NCBI RefSeq assembly: GCF_009389715.1
Contig: NC_052407.1
Coordinates: 5,769,154-5,833,153, forward strand
Reading direction: 5' to 3'
DNA: 64,000 bases
DNA from: Phoenix dactylifera
Taxonomy: Eukaryota > Streptophyta > Magnoliopsida > Arecales > Arecaceae
The position numbers and the translations under genes were made by a program. The stretch's first letter is position 1. The number at the start of each line of letters is the position of its first letter. A model generated the notes under the pieces. That model ran no database searches, had not been told where the DNA came from, and saw nothing but the letters and a program-made list of their open reading frames with translations. Shown one piece after another: positions 12,601 to 27,523 of the stretch.

Positions 12601-12852
12601 AACAACCCTAGATCTTAGTTGGTTAGGAAGTTGCCTCTTTTCTGTTGGGAGAATTGCTGCCTTCTGAACCGAAGGAGCCTTTGATGGTGGTGGTGACCCT
12701 TTTTGTTTGTTTTGCTGATTATGATTTTTGAGGGTCTTCTGAAGTACAGCAGGGGAAGGGCAACACCAGAACCCTTCTGGAGTCACGGCAATAGGAACGT
12801 TTCTGATCTTTGTCTGACCCGTTTCAAGCCTTCTAACTCTAAAATCTGCCAT
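9610..12852 (-). CDS. BTB/POZ domain protein, At3g50780-like (two coding exons)
   Basis: Coding exon 1 is 12852-12217 and exon 2 is 10560-9610. The intron (12216-10561) starts GTTTGT and ends TTTTGCAG, and the join gives RVLRILR|VAESLGYRS in frame. The product is 528 aa, close to the roughly 520 aa I recall for Arabidopsis At3g50780. The N-terminus carries the family hallmark KIRNVPIAVTPEGFWCCPSP (residues 15-34). A Pro-, Lys- and Gln-rich linker follows to about residue 115. The BTB fold runs from about residue 128 (SDLKVLLFGKEG) to 212, with a BACK-like helical continuation (CVKSCLDYLEAVPWVGEEEE) and a conserved C-terminal domain ending in EVWWRRTFIRPYVEQQGN. Proteins with this architecture are thought to act as Cullin-3 adaptors, but partners for this subfamily are not known to me. 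The start is the first Met of the conserved N-terminus, and no stop interrupts either exon. Confidence 0.92.
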
Positions 12853-14146
12853 TCTAAAGCTTTTCTTTACTTAAAATTTCAGAAACTAAAATCATTCAGT
12901 CAAAGGCCACCAAGACTGTAAATCCAATATCTCCAAAAGCTCGATTTCCTACGGAACTGCAAATTGTGATCCTAGACAGATTGCACAAAAATATAGACCT
13001 GCATATACGGACAAAAATTATATATCAGGAGACCTAAATCCAAACACAACGACAGCACAGTTGGATCTTTCATAAAATTTTACCCACAAAGAAATCCGAA
13101 GAACAAAATCATATGTCACATCAAATTACAGCAGATCCAAATGCATGCTACAAAAGAGTACAAACTTAAAATCGTTATTTCCTTTAAACTTCAACTTGAT
13201 ATACAAAATATTTTGCAAAGAAACACATGTTCATCTTAAAAAATCAAAGGGCAAGCATTCAAATTCAGGACTCAGCATAGATATACTTTGATTTTATCGA
13301 ATTAAAACCAGCGGATTCTAATATCAGTAATGAAAGGATCGAGAACACAGATCACCACTATCTCTGAAACAATAAATAAACTTTTTTCTTAAATGTACAT
13401 CTATCACCCCAACCATGAACCATGACCTCGAGAAAACATCAAGTGGCGAAGGAAAAGTGTGGAAAACCAAAGAAGCACCCGAATCCAAAGAATCCAGAAG
13501 CCGAAAACACTAGAAGAAAACCCCAAGATTCAACCTTTATATCATCGTACATTAGAGCATGAAAGAGCAATCAACAGTAAAACTTATCCAAATCCAAAGA
13601 ACCCAGAAGCCACAAACACAAGAAGGAAACCCTCAAAACTCCACCTTTACATCCTCAACATCAATTAGACCATGAATGAACGCTAAAGTTTATCCAAATC
13701 CTAAGAATCCAGAAGCCAAAAACACGAAGCATCAAAGTTCCAACTTGGGATCACTTCCCTACAGAAACCGACTCACCTTAAGCCCTCCTCAGCCCCTTCG
13801 ACCACCTCACTCCACTTTTTCTTCCCATCCCTCCCTCCTCTCTCTCCTCGGATGCTAATGATGAAACCAAGCTCCGATGCCAAGCATGAGGGAACCGCTC
13901 GATGGGTGGAACCGCAGAGGGGAATGATCGATGTGGTCTTCAATGATTTCCCTCCGATTTAAAAGCGGAAAAAGAGAAAAGAACGAGAAGAAGAAAAAGC
14001 CTTTAGCTTTACCAGATAAGAGTGTCGTCGCTTTTTCCATCCAACATATTCCAACCCATCATCGCCTCTCTGTCTTCAAGTCTCCTTCACTTCTCCTCTC
14101 TCTCACAGCCAGTCCCACTCCCCTGTTTCAGGTGGCAGAGTCTTCC
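12853..14146 (-). promoter_or_regulatory. 5' leader / upstream region of the BTB gene
   Basis: This lies 5' of the minus-strand BTB start codon. It contains a three-unit repeat (13481-13725), and 13770-14120 is rich in CTC/CTT runs on the plus strand. A transcription start and any 5'-UTR intron probably lie here, but I cannot place them. I see no TATA box that I would trust. Confidence 0.35.
13481..13725. repeat. Three tandem units of about 107 bp
   Basis: The motif GAATCCAAAGAATCCAGAAG and its variants recur at 13481, 13590 and 13696 (spacing about 109 and 106). It is followed each time by CCRMAAACACNAGAAGNAAA and then by text like CAACCTTTATATC or CCACCTTTACATC. The repeats are diverged but clearly co-linear. 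They lie about 0.6-0.9 kb upstream of the BTB start codon. Confidence 0.75.
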
Positions 14147-14610
14147 AAAAATGCCCCTACTTTGAATAAAATTTGAGGAGGATCTTAGGGTTTCAGTTGG
14201 GTTTGAACTTTTAAAAAGCGAATAAGCACTTGTCATTATGCCGAAATGCCCCCGTCATGAACACTATAGTCCTAAAATGCCCCTGTTCAGAAATAAAATG
14301 CATGTGATTAAAGGTCTGAAAAGTACTCTAGATTATGCCAAAAATCCCCCAAAAAAAAACAAACTCTCCATTGTAGTACCAAAATGCCCCTGTTTAGAAA
14401 TAAAATGCAGGGGATTAAAGGTTTGAAAACTACTCTAGATTATGCCAACCATGCCCAAAAAAAAAAAACAAACAAACTCTCTGTTGTATTACCAAAATGC
14501 CTCTTCTCAAAATAAAAATATAGGAGAACTGGAGGGTTCTGGGTGGGGGCAAACTTAAAAGGCACTCGACATTATTCCACAAACGCCCCTGCTTTGAATA
14601 AAGAAATGGA
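14147..14610. repeat. Diverged tandem repeats, 107-127 bp period
   Basis: The core AAAATGCCCCTGTTYAGAAA with TAAAATGCAKGKGATTAAAG and TACTCTAGATTATGCCA starts at 14147 (diverged), 14274, 14381 and 14494 (diverged), with a further relic near 14582. Units also share an A-run followed by CAAACTCTCYRTTGTA. No coding potential. Confidence 0.7.
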
Positions 14611-15763
14611 CTGTAGCCTGCAGGGAGAGGATTAGAGAGTTTTGTCCAGAGGCTTTGAAAGATAAATGGAATTATTTGGGTCGCCTCTTATCATTCTGAA
14701 AAAAATTTATGAACCCTCTTTATATCTATTTCTCCATATTTGCGGAGTATTTTGTTTCTTGACTTTGATGGTAATGCTCGCATGAAACTAGTGTGAGCTG
14801 CTACTGATGTACCAAAAATAAATAAATAAATGGAACCCTAGTTATGGGCTCTCTTGAGATGTTCTCGCTGTTCAGTGATATCCCAGTTTGAAGCCCCAGC
14901 AACAACAAAAAAAAGGACAGCATAAGATCCAAACATCTGTCTGGAAGTGGGCAGCATTGCATTTGGTAATTGCTTCTTATGGGGGACCAAACAAGACCAA
15001 GAGATGGACACCAAGCTGGCTGTTCTGGGTGCTGGTTTTCTGAAAGCTCTGGAAGAAACCACTCACCCTTTTGGTTGTTTTGAGTGTGTTTTGGAGCCTG
15101 TTTTGAGGCCCGAAAGGTGGCAATTCCAGCAGCAAGAGGGGGGGAGGAGGACAAGGAGTTGGAATTAAAAAGGTGAGTAGGTGTAATTTTGTTAAGCATA
15201 ACTTAGTGGGATAGGTTGGATGCACATGGTAGTGGAAGGAAGGCGAGGAGGAGATGATGCCTTGGAGAGAATGTGAAGTAGGATGGATGGGCTCAGAGCC
15301 TGAGATTGTGGGATGTTTGGATGCATTCTAAAGACCAAGATATCTTTGGCATTAAGGAATCCTATCTTCATCCAATGTCTTCTTTCTTTTGCATTGTGTG
15401 GACCAAGGTGTAGTGCTTTTTGAATAATCAAATAATTAATGAAAAAAAAAGTCAGATCAATTTAAAATACCCTATAATTTGCTAGACCTAAATCTAAATC
15501 TAGCTATCTACTTTTTTAAAAAAAAAATATTTTCTTCTTTACTATGAAGCATATTGCAGAGTGATTCACAGATTATACCTCAAAGATAGAGATTATCTGA
15601 GGTGAATTTAGACTGGTTATAACATAAGAGATTTCAGGAGTTGGGAAAGCTGCTCCTATATTTTATTTTCTTTGAATCTCTGACCACTTTCACCATGGAA
15701 TTTAATCCAGAAAATTACTTATGATATTAATGTACTTTGCACCATTACTTATGCTATTAATGT
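14611..15763. other. Intergenic, nothing recognised
   Basis: Open frames occur on both strands around 14800-15430, but they show no family motif and overlap in opposite directions. I treat them as chance. Confidence 0.5.
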
Positions 15764-15935
15764 GTCTAAGAATTTCTACTTGACCAATTGATAGATTTGC
15801 CTATTGCATGGTATCAGCACAAAATTTGTAAAAGGAGGCCTCTAGTTTTTGGGGTCTAAGAATTTCTGTTTAACCAATTGATAGATTTGCCTATTTCATG
15901 GTATCAGCCCAAAATTTATAAAAGCAGGCCTCTAG
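15764..15935. repeat. 90-bp tandem duplication containing a PBS-like motif
   Basis: A unit beginning GTCTAAGAATTTCT is present at 15764 and again at 15854 (period 90). Both units contain CATGGTATCAGCMCAAAATT, which resembles the tRNA-Met primer-binding motif of LTR elements, and both end in GCAGGCCTCTAG or GGAGGCCTCTAG. A smaller duplication (ATTACTTATGMTATTAATGT) precedes it at about 15714-15763. Confidence 0.75.
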
Positions 15936-18745
<2,810 letters not shown>

Positions 18746-19058
18746 AAAACTCCACGCAATAATATTTATCTAGAACTACAATATGCTTCAAAAGGTTAAT
18801 AACCTCAAAAACTGGCCTTTCTTTATGCAACGAGATTAGTTTGAACATGTTCAGCGTCATCATTGCAACTTAGAGGCAAGAAGTTTGCAATATTGACATA
18901 TTTAATGTTTGTAACTAGCAGGTTATAATGATTAAAACTCCATGCATTAATATTTATCTAGAACTGCAATATACTTCAAGAGGTTAATAACCTCAACAAC
19001 TAGCCTTTCTATATGCAACGAGTATTTAATGTTTGTAACTAGTAGGTTATAATGATTA
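18746..19058. repeat. Direct tandem duplication with internal deletion
   Basis: Unit 1 (18746-18933) and unit 2 (18934-19058) both begin AAAACTCCAYGCAWTAATAT and both end TTTGTAACTAGYAGGTTATA followed by ATGATTA. Unit 2 lacks about 65 bp from the middle of unit 1. The plus-strand LINE begins immediately after unit 2. Confidence 0.8.
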
Positions 19059-22000
19059 TCACTGAAGGAACCGAGGAGTCATGGATTCTAGCTGCAATGT
19101 ATGCAAGTACTGACTTCAAGGAAAGAAGGACGTTGTGGAATGAAGCAGCTAAATTGATCCAATAGGGACACCCCACGGTCATAGCAGGAGACTTCAATTG
19201 CATAGATCACCCGCAAGAGAAGATGGGAGGAAAAGACAATCACCAACAATAAGAAGGTCAGAGAGTTTCAGAATTTCATTATGGACAATGGCATGGTAGA
19301 TCTTGGGTTCACAGGCCTCAGATTCACATGGTGCAACAACAGACAGGGTCGCGCCAGAGTTCGGAGAGGCTGGACAAAGCCTTTGCCACAGCCTCATGGG
19401 TGCAGTGTCATCTGGACTACGGTGTGAGTCATCTGCCACGGATTGTCTCAAACCATTGTCCGATTCTAGTTAGTACCTCCAACTCTCTCCATTATCGGTG
19501 TCCCTTTAGATTTGAGGAATTTTGGCTTGCTTACCCCCGGCCGAGAGAGATTGTGCAGGAGGCATGGTAGGTGCCAGTCAAGGGAGATGTGATGTACAGG
19601 GTGTCCCATAAATTGGAGCTGACAAAGCTACGACTAAGGCATTGGAACCAGAAAGAGGTGGGGAATATATTCAAGAGATTGGAGGAGGCCGAGGCTGCTA
19701 TTGCGGGTTTACAGTCCAAGAGTTTCAGGATGGAGGCTTGTCGGCAAAGAGGATGGGGGAGCTCAAATCTCAGCTATCTCTATATGATTCGCTTCTCCAG
19801 CAACAAAAAACTCTTTGGAGACAGAAATTGCAGGTACAATGAATTATAGAGAAAGATCGGAACACCAGATTTGTTGATCAGTCAGCGATCATCCGATGGT
19901 AGAGGAACAGGATCATAGCCATTAGGAGGGTAGATGGGGCAGCTGACGAAGAACCCGGATACTATCAGAGGGGTATTGGAGCAATTCTTCAGATTGAGGT
20001 GGACAGAGCAGTTAGACAGTGAGAGGACACCTACCATGCCAATGCCATCGAAAACGGTGTCCGTGGAGGAAAATGAAGCCCTAATCAGGCCAGTTACCGC
20101 CGAGGAGATTTAGGAGGCTTTATGGACCCTAGCAAAGAATAAGACCTTGGGACCAGACGGCTTTTCCCTAGTTTTCTTTAGAAGATATTGGGCAATAGTG
20201 AGATAGCATGTAGTACAGGCTATCCAGCAGTTTTTCAGCATAGCAGTAATGTCGGAGGACTGGAAGAGGACCTTTGTCACCTTGATCCCGAAGAGAGCGG
20301 AGGCTACGGAGGCTGGTCACTATCGCTCGATTAGTTTATGCACTACTCTATACAAAATTACGATGAAGGTTCTGGTTGCTACACTGAGGAGCATTCTGCC
20401 AAGGATTATCAGCCCAGCGTAGAAAGCATTTGTGGGGAGACAGAGTATCACCGACAATGTGCTCATTACACAGGAGTACATGTTTGATCTCAGGAGGGCC
20501 TCAAGTCGGAAAAGCTTAATGGGGATCAAGCTAGATATGGAGAAGGCATATGACAGGATGAGCTGGAGCTTCCAAGAGGACTTGTTGGTGAGCTTTGGAT
20601 TCCATGAGAGGTGGATCAGCTGAGTCATGGGGTGTGTCAGATCCTCCACCTTCGCCATTTTGGTGAATAGCACACCCTCGAGCTTTTTCGCCTCTTTTAT
20701 CAGACTTTAGCAGGGGTGCCCTTTGTCTCCCCTACTCTTCATCATGTGTGCAAATGCCCTGTCTAGAGTCCTCCCTCATGCCATTGAAACCCAGGTTCTG
20801 GAGGCCTATAAATTGGGGCTAGGGTCCATCCAGGTATCACATCTTTAATTTGCAGATGATTGCTTGCTCCTCGGTTGGGCTACAAGACAAACGACGATGA
20901 TCATCTGGAGGATCCTAGAGAAGTATTATGCTGCTTCAGGCCAACGGATCAACCTGGCCAAGTCAGCAATCAACTTCAGTCGGAAGATCAAGCACAAGTG
21001 AAGATATCTATCAAGCAGGTCCTGGGGGCGGGTGGTGCCTCCAGCGTGGGGATTGTTATGACATGGTGCACAGCATCAGACAGAGGTTAGAAAGCTGGCA
21101 GATGGATGCTCTCTCTATGATGGGCAGGGTGACCTTGGTGCGGACAGTCCTCAATTCGATGCCGATATACCTACTATCAAACACCATTGTGCCGATAGCA
21201 CCATTGAGGTCCATGGAGCAGTTGTTCAGGAGGTTCATCTGGAGTACGAGGGGAGGAGGAGGTGGCATTCACTTGGTGGCGTTGGAGACGGTATGCCAAC
21301 CAGTCAAATCAAGTGGCTTGGGAGTACATTCACTACTGGCAAGGCAAGAGGTCATGCGGTGAGACATGCCGCTAGGTATATTTTGGAGCCGGACAGCTTG
21401 TGGAGTGCCCTCATAAGAAGTAAGTATGGCTCGCACTCGGCGGTGACTGATTTTCAGGTTGGACGTCATAACTCCTTCATCTGGAAGGAGATTTGTGCCT
21501 ATGCACCGACGGTGTTACTCGCGATCAGATGGACGATTGGTGACGGACGATCCATTGATATGATGGAGGATGCCTAGGTGACTGAGCATCCATTGAGGCG
21601 GATGCTGACGATGGTGGACTCGGCAAGATTGTCAGGGTGTAGGGTTAGTGAGATGATTACTCCTAGTATGAGCAGTTGGAATGAGGCACTGATCCGGGAC
21701 GTCTTCGAGGAGTAGCTAGCTAAAAGGGTCCTAGAGCTTCCGATCCTGACTGGGGAGGGGGTGGACATGCTGGTATGGACTCCGACAAGGAGGATGAGGG
21801 TGCATGCTAGGGATCTACAGGCAGTGATGGAAAGGGAGACTACTCAACAAATAGAGGGCAGGTGGATCTGACAGCAGTGCATCCATCCTTGAGTGGCTTT
21901 ATTCATCTAGAAGGTGGCTTGGAGATGCCTTTCGACCCGCAGTGTACTGGCTAGGAGGGGTGTTAGGACGACTCCAATGTGTGAGGATTGCCCTGACGAG

Positions 22001-22920
22001 GAGAAAACCATTAGTCATGCTCTTCTTTGCTGCCTTCGGGCGACACAGGTGTGGAGGAGCACGGCAATATCTCTACCGCAAGGTCGGGGATCGGCGGAGG
22101 ATTTACTACATCATCTGCAGGCATCCATGCGGAGACCGGGGACAGTGGAGTGGGGTGCCACCTGTGCTTACTTGGCTTATCATATTTGGTTAGACAGGCA
22201 TGCCAAAATCTTCAAGAGGAGGAGGTCACCTCTACGAGCTGTGCTGGATAGACCTATCCGTCTACGGTCGACATCATCGATACTACCAGGGCGACTTTAC
22301 CTGGGGGGATTAGGGACACCTGAGGTTCCCATATCGCTATCACAGCACCCAAAGTCACTCTTGTCACTTGGGAACCTCCACCCCCTGGTCATCTCAAGGT
22401 GAACTTCGATGGTAGTGTACAAGCAGGAGGAGATAAAAGAGGGACGGAGTTCGTGATCTAAGATCACAATTCTCGCCTAATTGCTGCGGGAGGGCGGCGC
22501 ATCTGTGGCACGACAGTCATAGGAGCGGAGCTCAAGACGGCATGGAAAGGCATCACCTATGCGAGGACTGTTCTAGGGGCTAGTGAGATCACCCTGGAAG
22601 GAGACTCTGCTATGGCGATCAACTGGATCCGGGATGTGCGACAGGTCGATGGTCATCCTCGACTTAGCGATATACAGTGGATGGTGCGAGATTGTGACTC
22701 CTTTCAAGCTACTCATGTATACCAGGAGACGAACAGGGCGGCTGATTGGGTGGCCTCCTTTGCTGCCCATCACTCTGAAGAGGTCTCATGGACATGGGCT
22801 GATGTTGTATCCCTTTTTTAGGCCACATATTGTATCTCGACTCAGTTGATTGTACTCACGCCAGATTAACGTGAGCGGTCATTTTATCTAAAATAACATC
22901 TTTATCTTAACAAAAAAAAA
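19059..22920 (+). mobile_element. L1-type LINE, 5'-truncated, ORF2 with EN-RT-RNase H (dead)
   Basis: Translation in shifting frames gives the ORF2 domains in order. The endonuclease part has VIAGDFNCI (about 19180) and SNHCPILVSTS. The reverse transcriptase has the QGCPLSPLLFIM motif (about 20710) and FADDCLLL (about 20855), the FADD form of the catalytic box. A zf-RVT follows (about 21890-22060), and then an RNase H domain at about 22394-22820 with NFDGS, GAEL, LEGDS and NRAADW supplying the acidic residues. It ends in an A-run (22911-22921). ORF1 and the start of the endonuclease are absent, and many stops and frameshifts are present. I found no clear target-site duplication. Confidence 0.9.
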
Positions 22921-24061
22921 AGAGAGAGAGAGAAACCAAGTTGGGTCAGGTTGGATCAAAATCTATAAAATCCACGTCCGATCCGAAATATGGAATTGGT
23001 CTAATATTTGTACCTAATCTGAACTTATAGGCCTTCAAGAATGGGTTAAGTCAAGTCTAAATGAATCGGGTCAGCACAAGTCACAAGTCAACTCGACCTC
23101 TCTGTAGCCTCAGTCGATGTAGGCTCCCGCAAGTTTATCTATTCATTCATTAGCCTTGATGAGCAACATGTCCCTCAAACTTTATCCTTCTTTCATTATA
23201 TTCGAGGAACCTATGTCTCATATGCAAACGACCATAGAAATAGTTATCATGCCTCCGACATAAACTATCATAGAAATAGTTATGAGTGGCCCGTTGCTAT
23301 TCTAGATGCACCAAAACCTCACCCTTTTTTAGGTATACATCTCACGCAGTAAATGCTTCCCTCTGTACTGCACTCAACAAGCACTCTAGGGACTCGGCAA
23401 TTTTGAAACTTTGGTCTGATGGCATTCATGTGACCATTTCAAAATAGAAATGTTTCTGAAAGATGAGGATGAGAAGAGTATTACTGGAGCCGGACTGGTA
23501 CAACTCCATGGCATGCCAATATTTATGTAGCAAACTGAGAAGGACCGATGGTCCCGGATAGTCCCAGATTAGCGGAGGGAAATTCGTCGAACAGTTGTTA
23601 GCAAGAGGGCGCATGATTGGCCCGTTGTACCAGCCCTCGGTTGGCAGCAGCCGACCGACGCTGGCGCTCCGTGACCCCTCGGTTCACGGGCCCATCCACG
23701 GCACGCCCGTGCCGTGCCGCGCCGCGCTGTTTTAGCCTCGACCGTCGCTGCATCTCGTGCCACGCGCGCGTGGCGCCCGTTCTCATGGGCACCACGAGGG
23801 ACGGCAATGATGCTTGGGGTTGCAACCTTTGGATCTTTCCCTCTTATTTCTTCTTGGAGTCTGGAGGGGATTTATTAGACTTCGCAGTGTGCAACTTTCG
23901 TGCTTGTATGAGTATGTCTGTTCCCCACTGTGAATGTCCATTTCTATGCCTGGGACATGGGTTTGTCCTCATAATAATTGTTCGTGGACCCGAAGAGGGA
24001 AAGGAAAGGATAAATCAATGAATGCTGATTTCTCTTATACATGTTATACCTTGCGGTAGCA
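22921..24061. other. Intergenic, including a short GC-rich patch
   Basis: The stretch 22930-23105 again has GGGTCAGG-like words. A distinct GC-rich patch (about 23610-23800) contains CGCGCGCGTGG-type text and overlapping open frames on both strands with no recognisable domain. I call no gene. Confidence 0.45.
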
Positions 24062-24068
24062 TATGGAG

Positions 24069-24069
<1 letters not shown>

Positions 24070-24102
<33 letters not shown>
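24070..24102. repeat. Short (TA)n microsatellite
   Basis: About 16 TA dinucleotides. Confidence 0.9.
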
Positions 24103-24106
<4 letters not shown>

Positions 24107-24163
24107 CCAAACATGTACATATTCTTCTTTCTTGTTTGTATAGGAATTACAACGGCTTGCTTC

Positions 24164-24500
24164 TTTTTTTTTTTTTTGGTAAACCGACATCTCACTGTAC
24201 AGTGCGAGTATGCCCTGAAAAATCAAAATACAAAACACAAGCTAAGCCCTGCAGAATAGGGATAGTGTCATTCCATAAAAAGGCCCCGGTGTGATGTGCT
24301 GCAAAGGAAGTGACCCAGTCAGCCGCACTGTTTACCTTTCGAAATACATGTGTGACTCAAAATGAGTCGAAACCCTTCAAAAGGTGACATACATCCCAAA
24401 CTAATGGATGTAGATCTGACCTAGTATATTCACTCCTGATCTAATCAACCATTGTAGCCGAATTGCTCTCCAAGAGTATCCGCCGAGCTCCCAAAGATGA
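24164..24500 (-). mobile_element. LINE 3' fragment: RNase H end with poly(A)
   Basis: On the minus strand, fragments such as 'ILLESNSAT', 'FRLILSHTCISKGKQCG' and 'LGHFLCSTSHRGLFM' correspond position by position to the RNase H end of the 19-23 kb LINE (LEGDSAM, DSFQATHVYQETNRA, ADWVASFAAHH). The element ends in a poly(A) tail, seen as a T-run at 24164-24177 on the plus strand. It is strongly 5'-truncated and broken by stops. Confidence 0.6.
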
Positions 24501-24540
24501 ACCTCATGACATCAACATGGAGTCTAAGCTTTTTTTTTAA

Positions 24541-26533
24541 TTTTAGCAATACAATAATAATGTGTCATCCATATGCTTTCAATCCTTGGTCTTCTCCAAG
24601 AGTGAGCCTTTGGGAGTGGATGCCAACCGACCAAGCTAACAATTGTCGGCTATCAAGCACTTACCTATACAATATACTTAAAAAATATCTTCTCTTATTA
24701 GCTGGATTCGTTTAAAGTGTTACGTCTTCGATCTAGCTTTAACTATATTTTTTACTTCCTAATTGTTATAAAAGTTAATCCTAGTTTTACAGTGACTATT
24801 TCCATATCTCATCAGTTTGTCACATTGGCATATCTTTTCTGAACTATTGTACGAGTTCTTTAGCCTTCAAGCTTTATATCAGGCACCTATCAAAGTGAAG
24901 GGAACTCTTATAGCCCTTGACAGCAACAGCTTTGCGATATTTTCGCCAGTTCCATTTCTCACGTCCACAGTTGCTCTTATTTAAAGTTCTGTCACTCTAA
25001 AGAAGATTTGCTCCACTACAGCCGCCCATAAGATAGGCTGTGGCCGAAGATTGGAGGTGAGAAAATGGAGTCCGGGTGCAAATTGCATCGAATTCTCAAA
25101 GATCTTAGGGCTACGGACCAATATATGGAATTTGATCTGGTGTAGTGCCAGGGCTAGTTGAATCCACTTATTCGGGTCAACATGGGCTTAACCAGGCTTT
25201 TCCGAATGTTCTATGCAAAGAAATGGAACAAAGTTATTACTCTCACAAAATAGAATTCCAACTTATCTTAGGTTTTCTTCATGAAAAAAGTGAGAAATAG
25301 GAAAACCTAATCCAAATTTTGCTATTCTAGACATGAAAATGAAGTTGAAGTTGATTTTACCCATAAAAAAAGGAAAAAGAAAAAAAAAACTTGAAGTTGT
25401 ATGCTGGACTGTATGGTATGCATAGAAAATCAAAGTATGGTGCACCTAGAAATTGCTATTTGTGATATCAAATAATAACTCAAAATTAAAAACTTAATAT
25501 AAAATCTTTTTTGTAAAACCATTTGGTAGTAAACTTGTCTAGATTGAGGCGTGTGATGCACACAGCCTACATTCACCTCCTACGTGCAGGCATGCGATAA
25601 TCTTGTCTTTATGGTACAACAACTCAGCTCAACCCAATTCTCCTTTAAGTAAGCATGATTACTGGGGAGATTTGGCCTAAATGACTTCTTTAGATGCCCA
25701 AAAAAGAAAATGATAGAAAGCAGAAAATTGAAAATGAAGAACTTTGTAAGTAGAAGAAACTTTTGAGCGGATATAAAGCACTAGTAAATGAGAGAGAGAT
25801 CGAGAATTGTGTTTGATTGATCTCGGATGCTGCATCCAAAGTTTATTTTATGGACTCTATTTAGTAACCGATAGGATGTTACGTTTCCGAGGTATGCTAT
25901 CCTATTCGGAAACCAACGTTCTTTTCTGAAGAGTCGCAACTCTTCTGAAAAAAGCCTCTAAAAAACCAAGTATTTTAAACTATTGAAAACAACTAAACTT
26001 TAGGAGATAAAGTTGGATTATTTTTAAAAATTAAATCTTTTTATAAATTTAAAAATCCAACAATTCTCTACAAAAGATTTAAATTTAGAAAAAAATAAGT
26101 AAAAAATAATATATAAGCAACTTATACTGTGCAATAGGTGAGATGTCCTGTGAACTTGAACCTCACTTAGTGTTGATACTATCTATCTAAAGTAATCATA
26201 CTGGATTAGACCTTAAACTAAGTCAGTTATCTCAAATTTATCACACGTATAGTACAAATCAATTGGATATTTATGCAATGAGTGTCTTAAAAAAAAATAT
26301 TTTAAACTATTGAAACCAAGTAAAATTTAGAAGATAAGGTTGGTTATTTTTTTAAAAAATAAATCTTTTTATAAATTTAAAACTCCAATGGTATGCAGAA
26401 GCTAACAGTATAAAGTTGGGATTCAAATATTGTTCTGGAACTTCGTAATACAAACTAAAGAATAATTAACCTAGCATATGCCATACTAGACTATATTGTG
26501 TCATGTAATTTATATGGCACCGATCAACAGAAA
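24541..26533. other. Intergenic, with one pair of direct repeats
   Basis: No gene is supported. A block of roughly 90 bp at about 25965-26060 (TATTTTAAACTATTGAAAAC ... AAATCTTTTTATAAATTTAA) recurs at about 26290-26385. The two copies flank about 230 bp of non-coding sequence, which could be an old short retroelement. Confidence 0.45.
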
Positions 26534-26607
26534 TCCATTGTCGTCTAGTCCGGTTAGGATACCTGGCTTTCACCCAGGCGACCCGGGTTCAAATCCCGGC
26601 AATGGAA
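26534..26607 (+). tRNA. tRNA-Glu (anticodon UUC)
   Basis: A full cloverleaf can be drawn. The acceptor stem is TCCATTG (26534-26540) with CAATGGA (26600-26606) and discriminator A. The anticodon stem is CCTGG/CCAGG, with loop CTTTCAC and anticodon TTC at 26569-26571. The T stem is CCGGG/CCCGG around TTCAAAT. Internal promoter boxes are present (A box in the D arm near 26547-26558, B box GGTTCAAATCC). A TTTT run at 26608-26611 directly follows and would terminate RNA polymerase III. There is no intron. The CATTG acceptor differs slightly from the more usual CGTTG, but pairing is retained. Confidence 0.95.
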
Positions 26608-26611
26608 TTTT

Positions 26612-27523
26612 GTTCGTGCACTTTTTTTTTCTTGCTTTCATGTTGTTTCCTGGGTCGTGGCTTCTCCAACTTGTAACGTCGAGCGTAGGTCTCTGTTTTG
26701 CCTGATGAGCGTGGAAAAAGGGCAAAACGAACACCTGTAAAAATGTCTACTGAAATTGCTCGTTTGATTCGACTCAAAGAACACATGCTGATGCTGCTAA
26801 AATTTCTGTAATTAAGGAAGTCAGCAATAGCCTTTGTGTTGTAGCTTCAATTTCAAATTCTCCATTAAAAGAAAAACATACATAACTCTTTACCAAGAAA
26901 AGGGGGAAAATAAGTATCACCAATATTCACCAATATTCTCAGATGAACAAATTACCATGTATTCATTTTTTTAACAGGATTTGATTCTCCTTGGTTGATC
27001 CCTTAATTTATTAATTTTCAACAATTCAGCAGATGAAGAATAGGAAGCATATCATTAAGGATCATTTCAGATAATCAAGCTTATCCAGAATATCTTATCC
27101 AGAATATTATAAGGGCTTGAAATAAGATATATCTAAGTTTGAAATATCCAAACGCCTGGGACCAAAATTCATTATCAAAAAGTCTGCAATTTTAGACTGT
27201 ATTTCAGTTTTTGGCACTCTTTTTTCATTTGGTTTTCAATGTTGTATCCATCTAAATATTAAAAGATGGGCATTAACAGCTCCATGCACAGCCCCACAGA
27301 ACATTACCAAACCAGCATCTCATGAAAATTTCACAAAATGATGGTGTGAATGAACTCAATGAAGCATGCTTGGCAAAACCCTCAGAAAACAAGGTGATTC
27401 TACATTTTGGATATGGATATTTTTGATCAGAAACCTACAACTATTATTATCACAATACACATACAATGTTAGATATTATTTGTTCGAGCACCTTCTACAA
27501 AATTGAAGGAATTACACGGTGGT
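26612..27523. other. Intergenic / 3' side of the micropeptide gene
   Basis: No gene features seen. The part close to 27523 should hold the 3' UTR of the minus-strand micropeptide gene. Confidence 0.5.

Noticed and set aside
19328..22402. Several overlapping open frames taken as host genes
   Set aside because: All are pieces of the LINE ORF2 or shadows of it.
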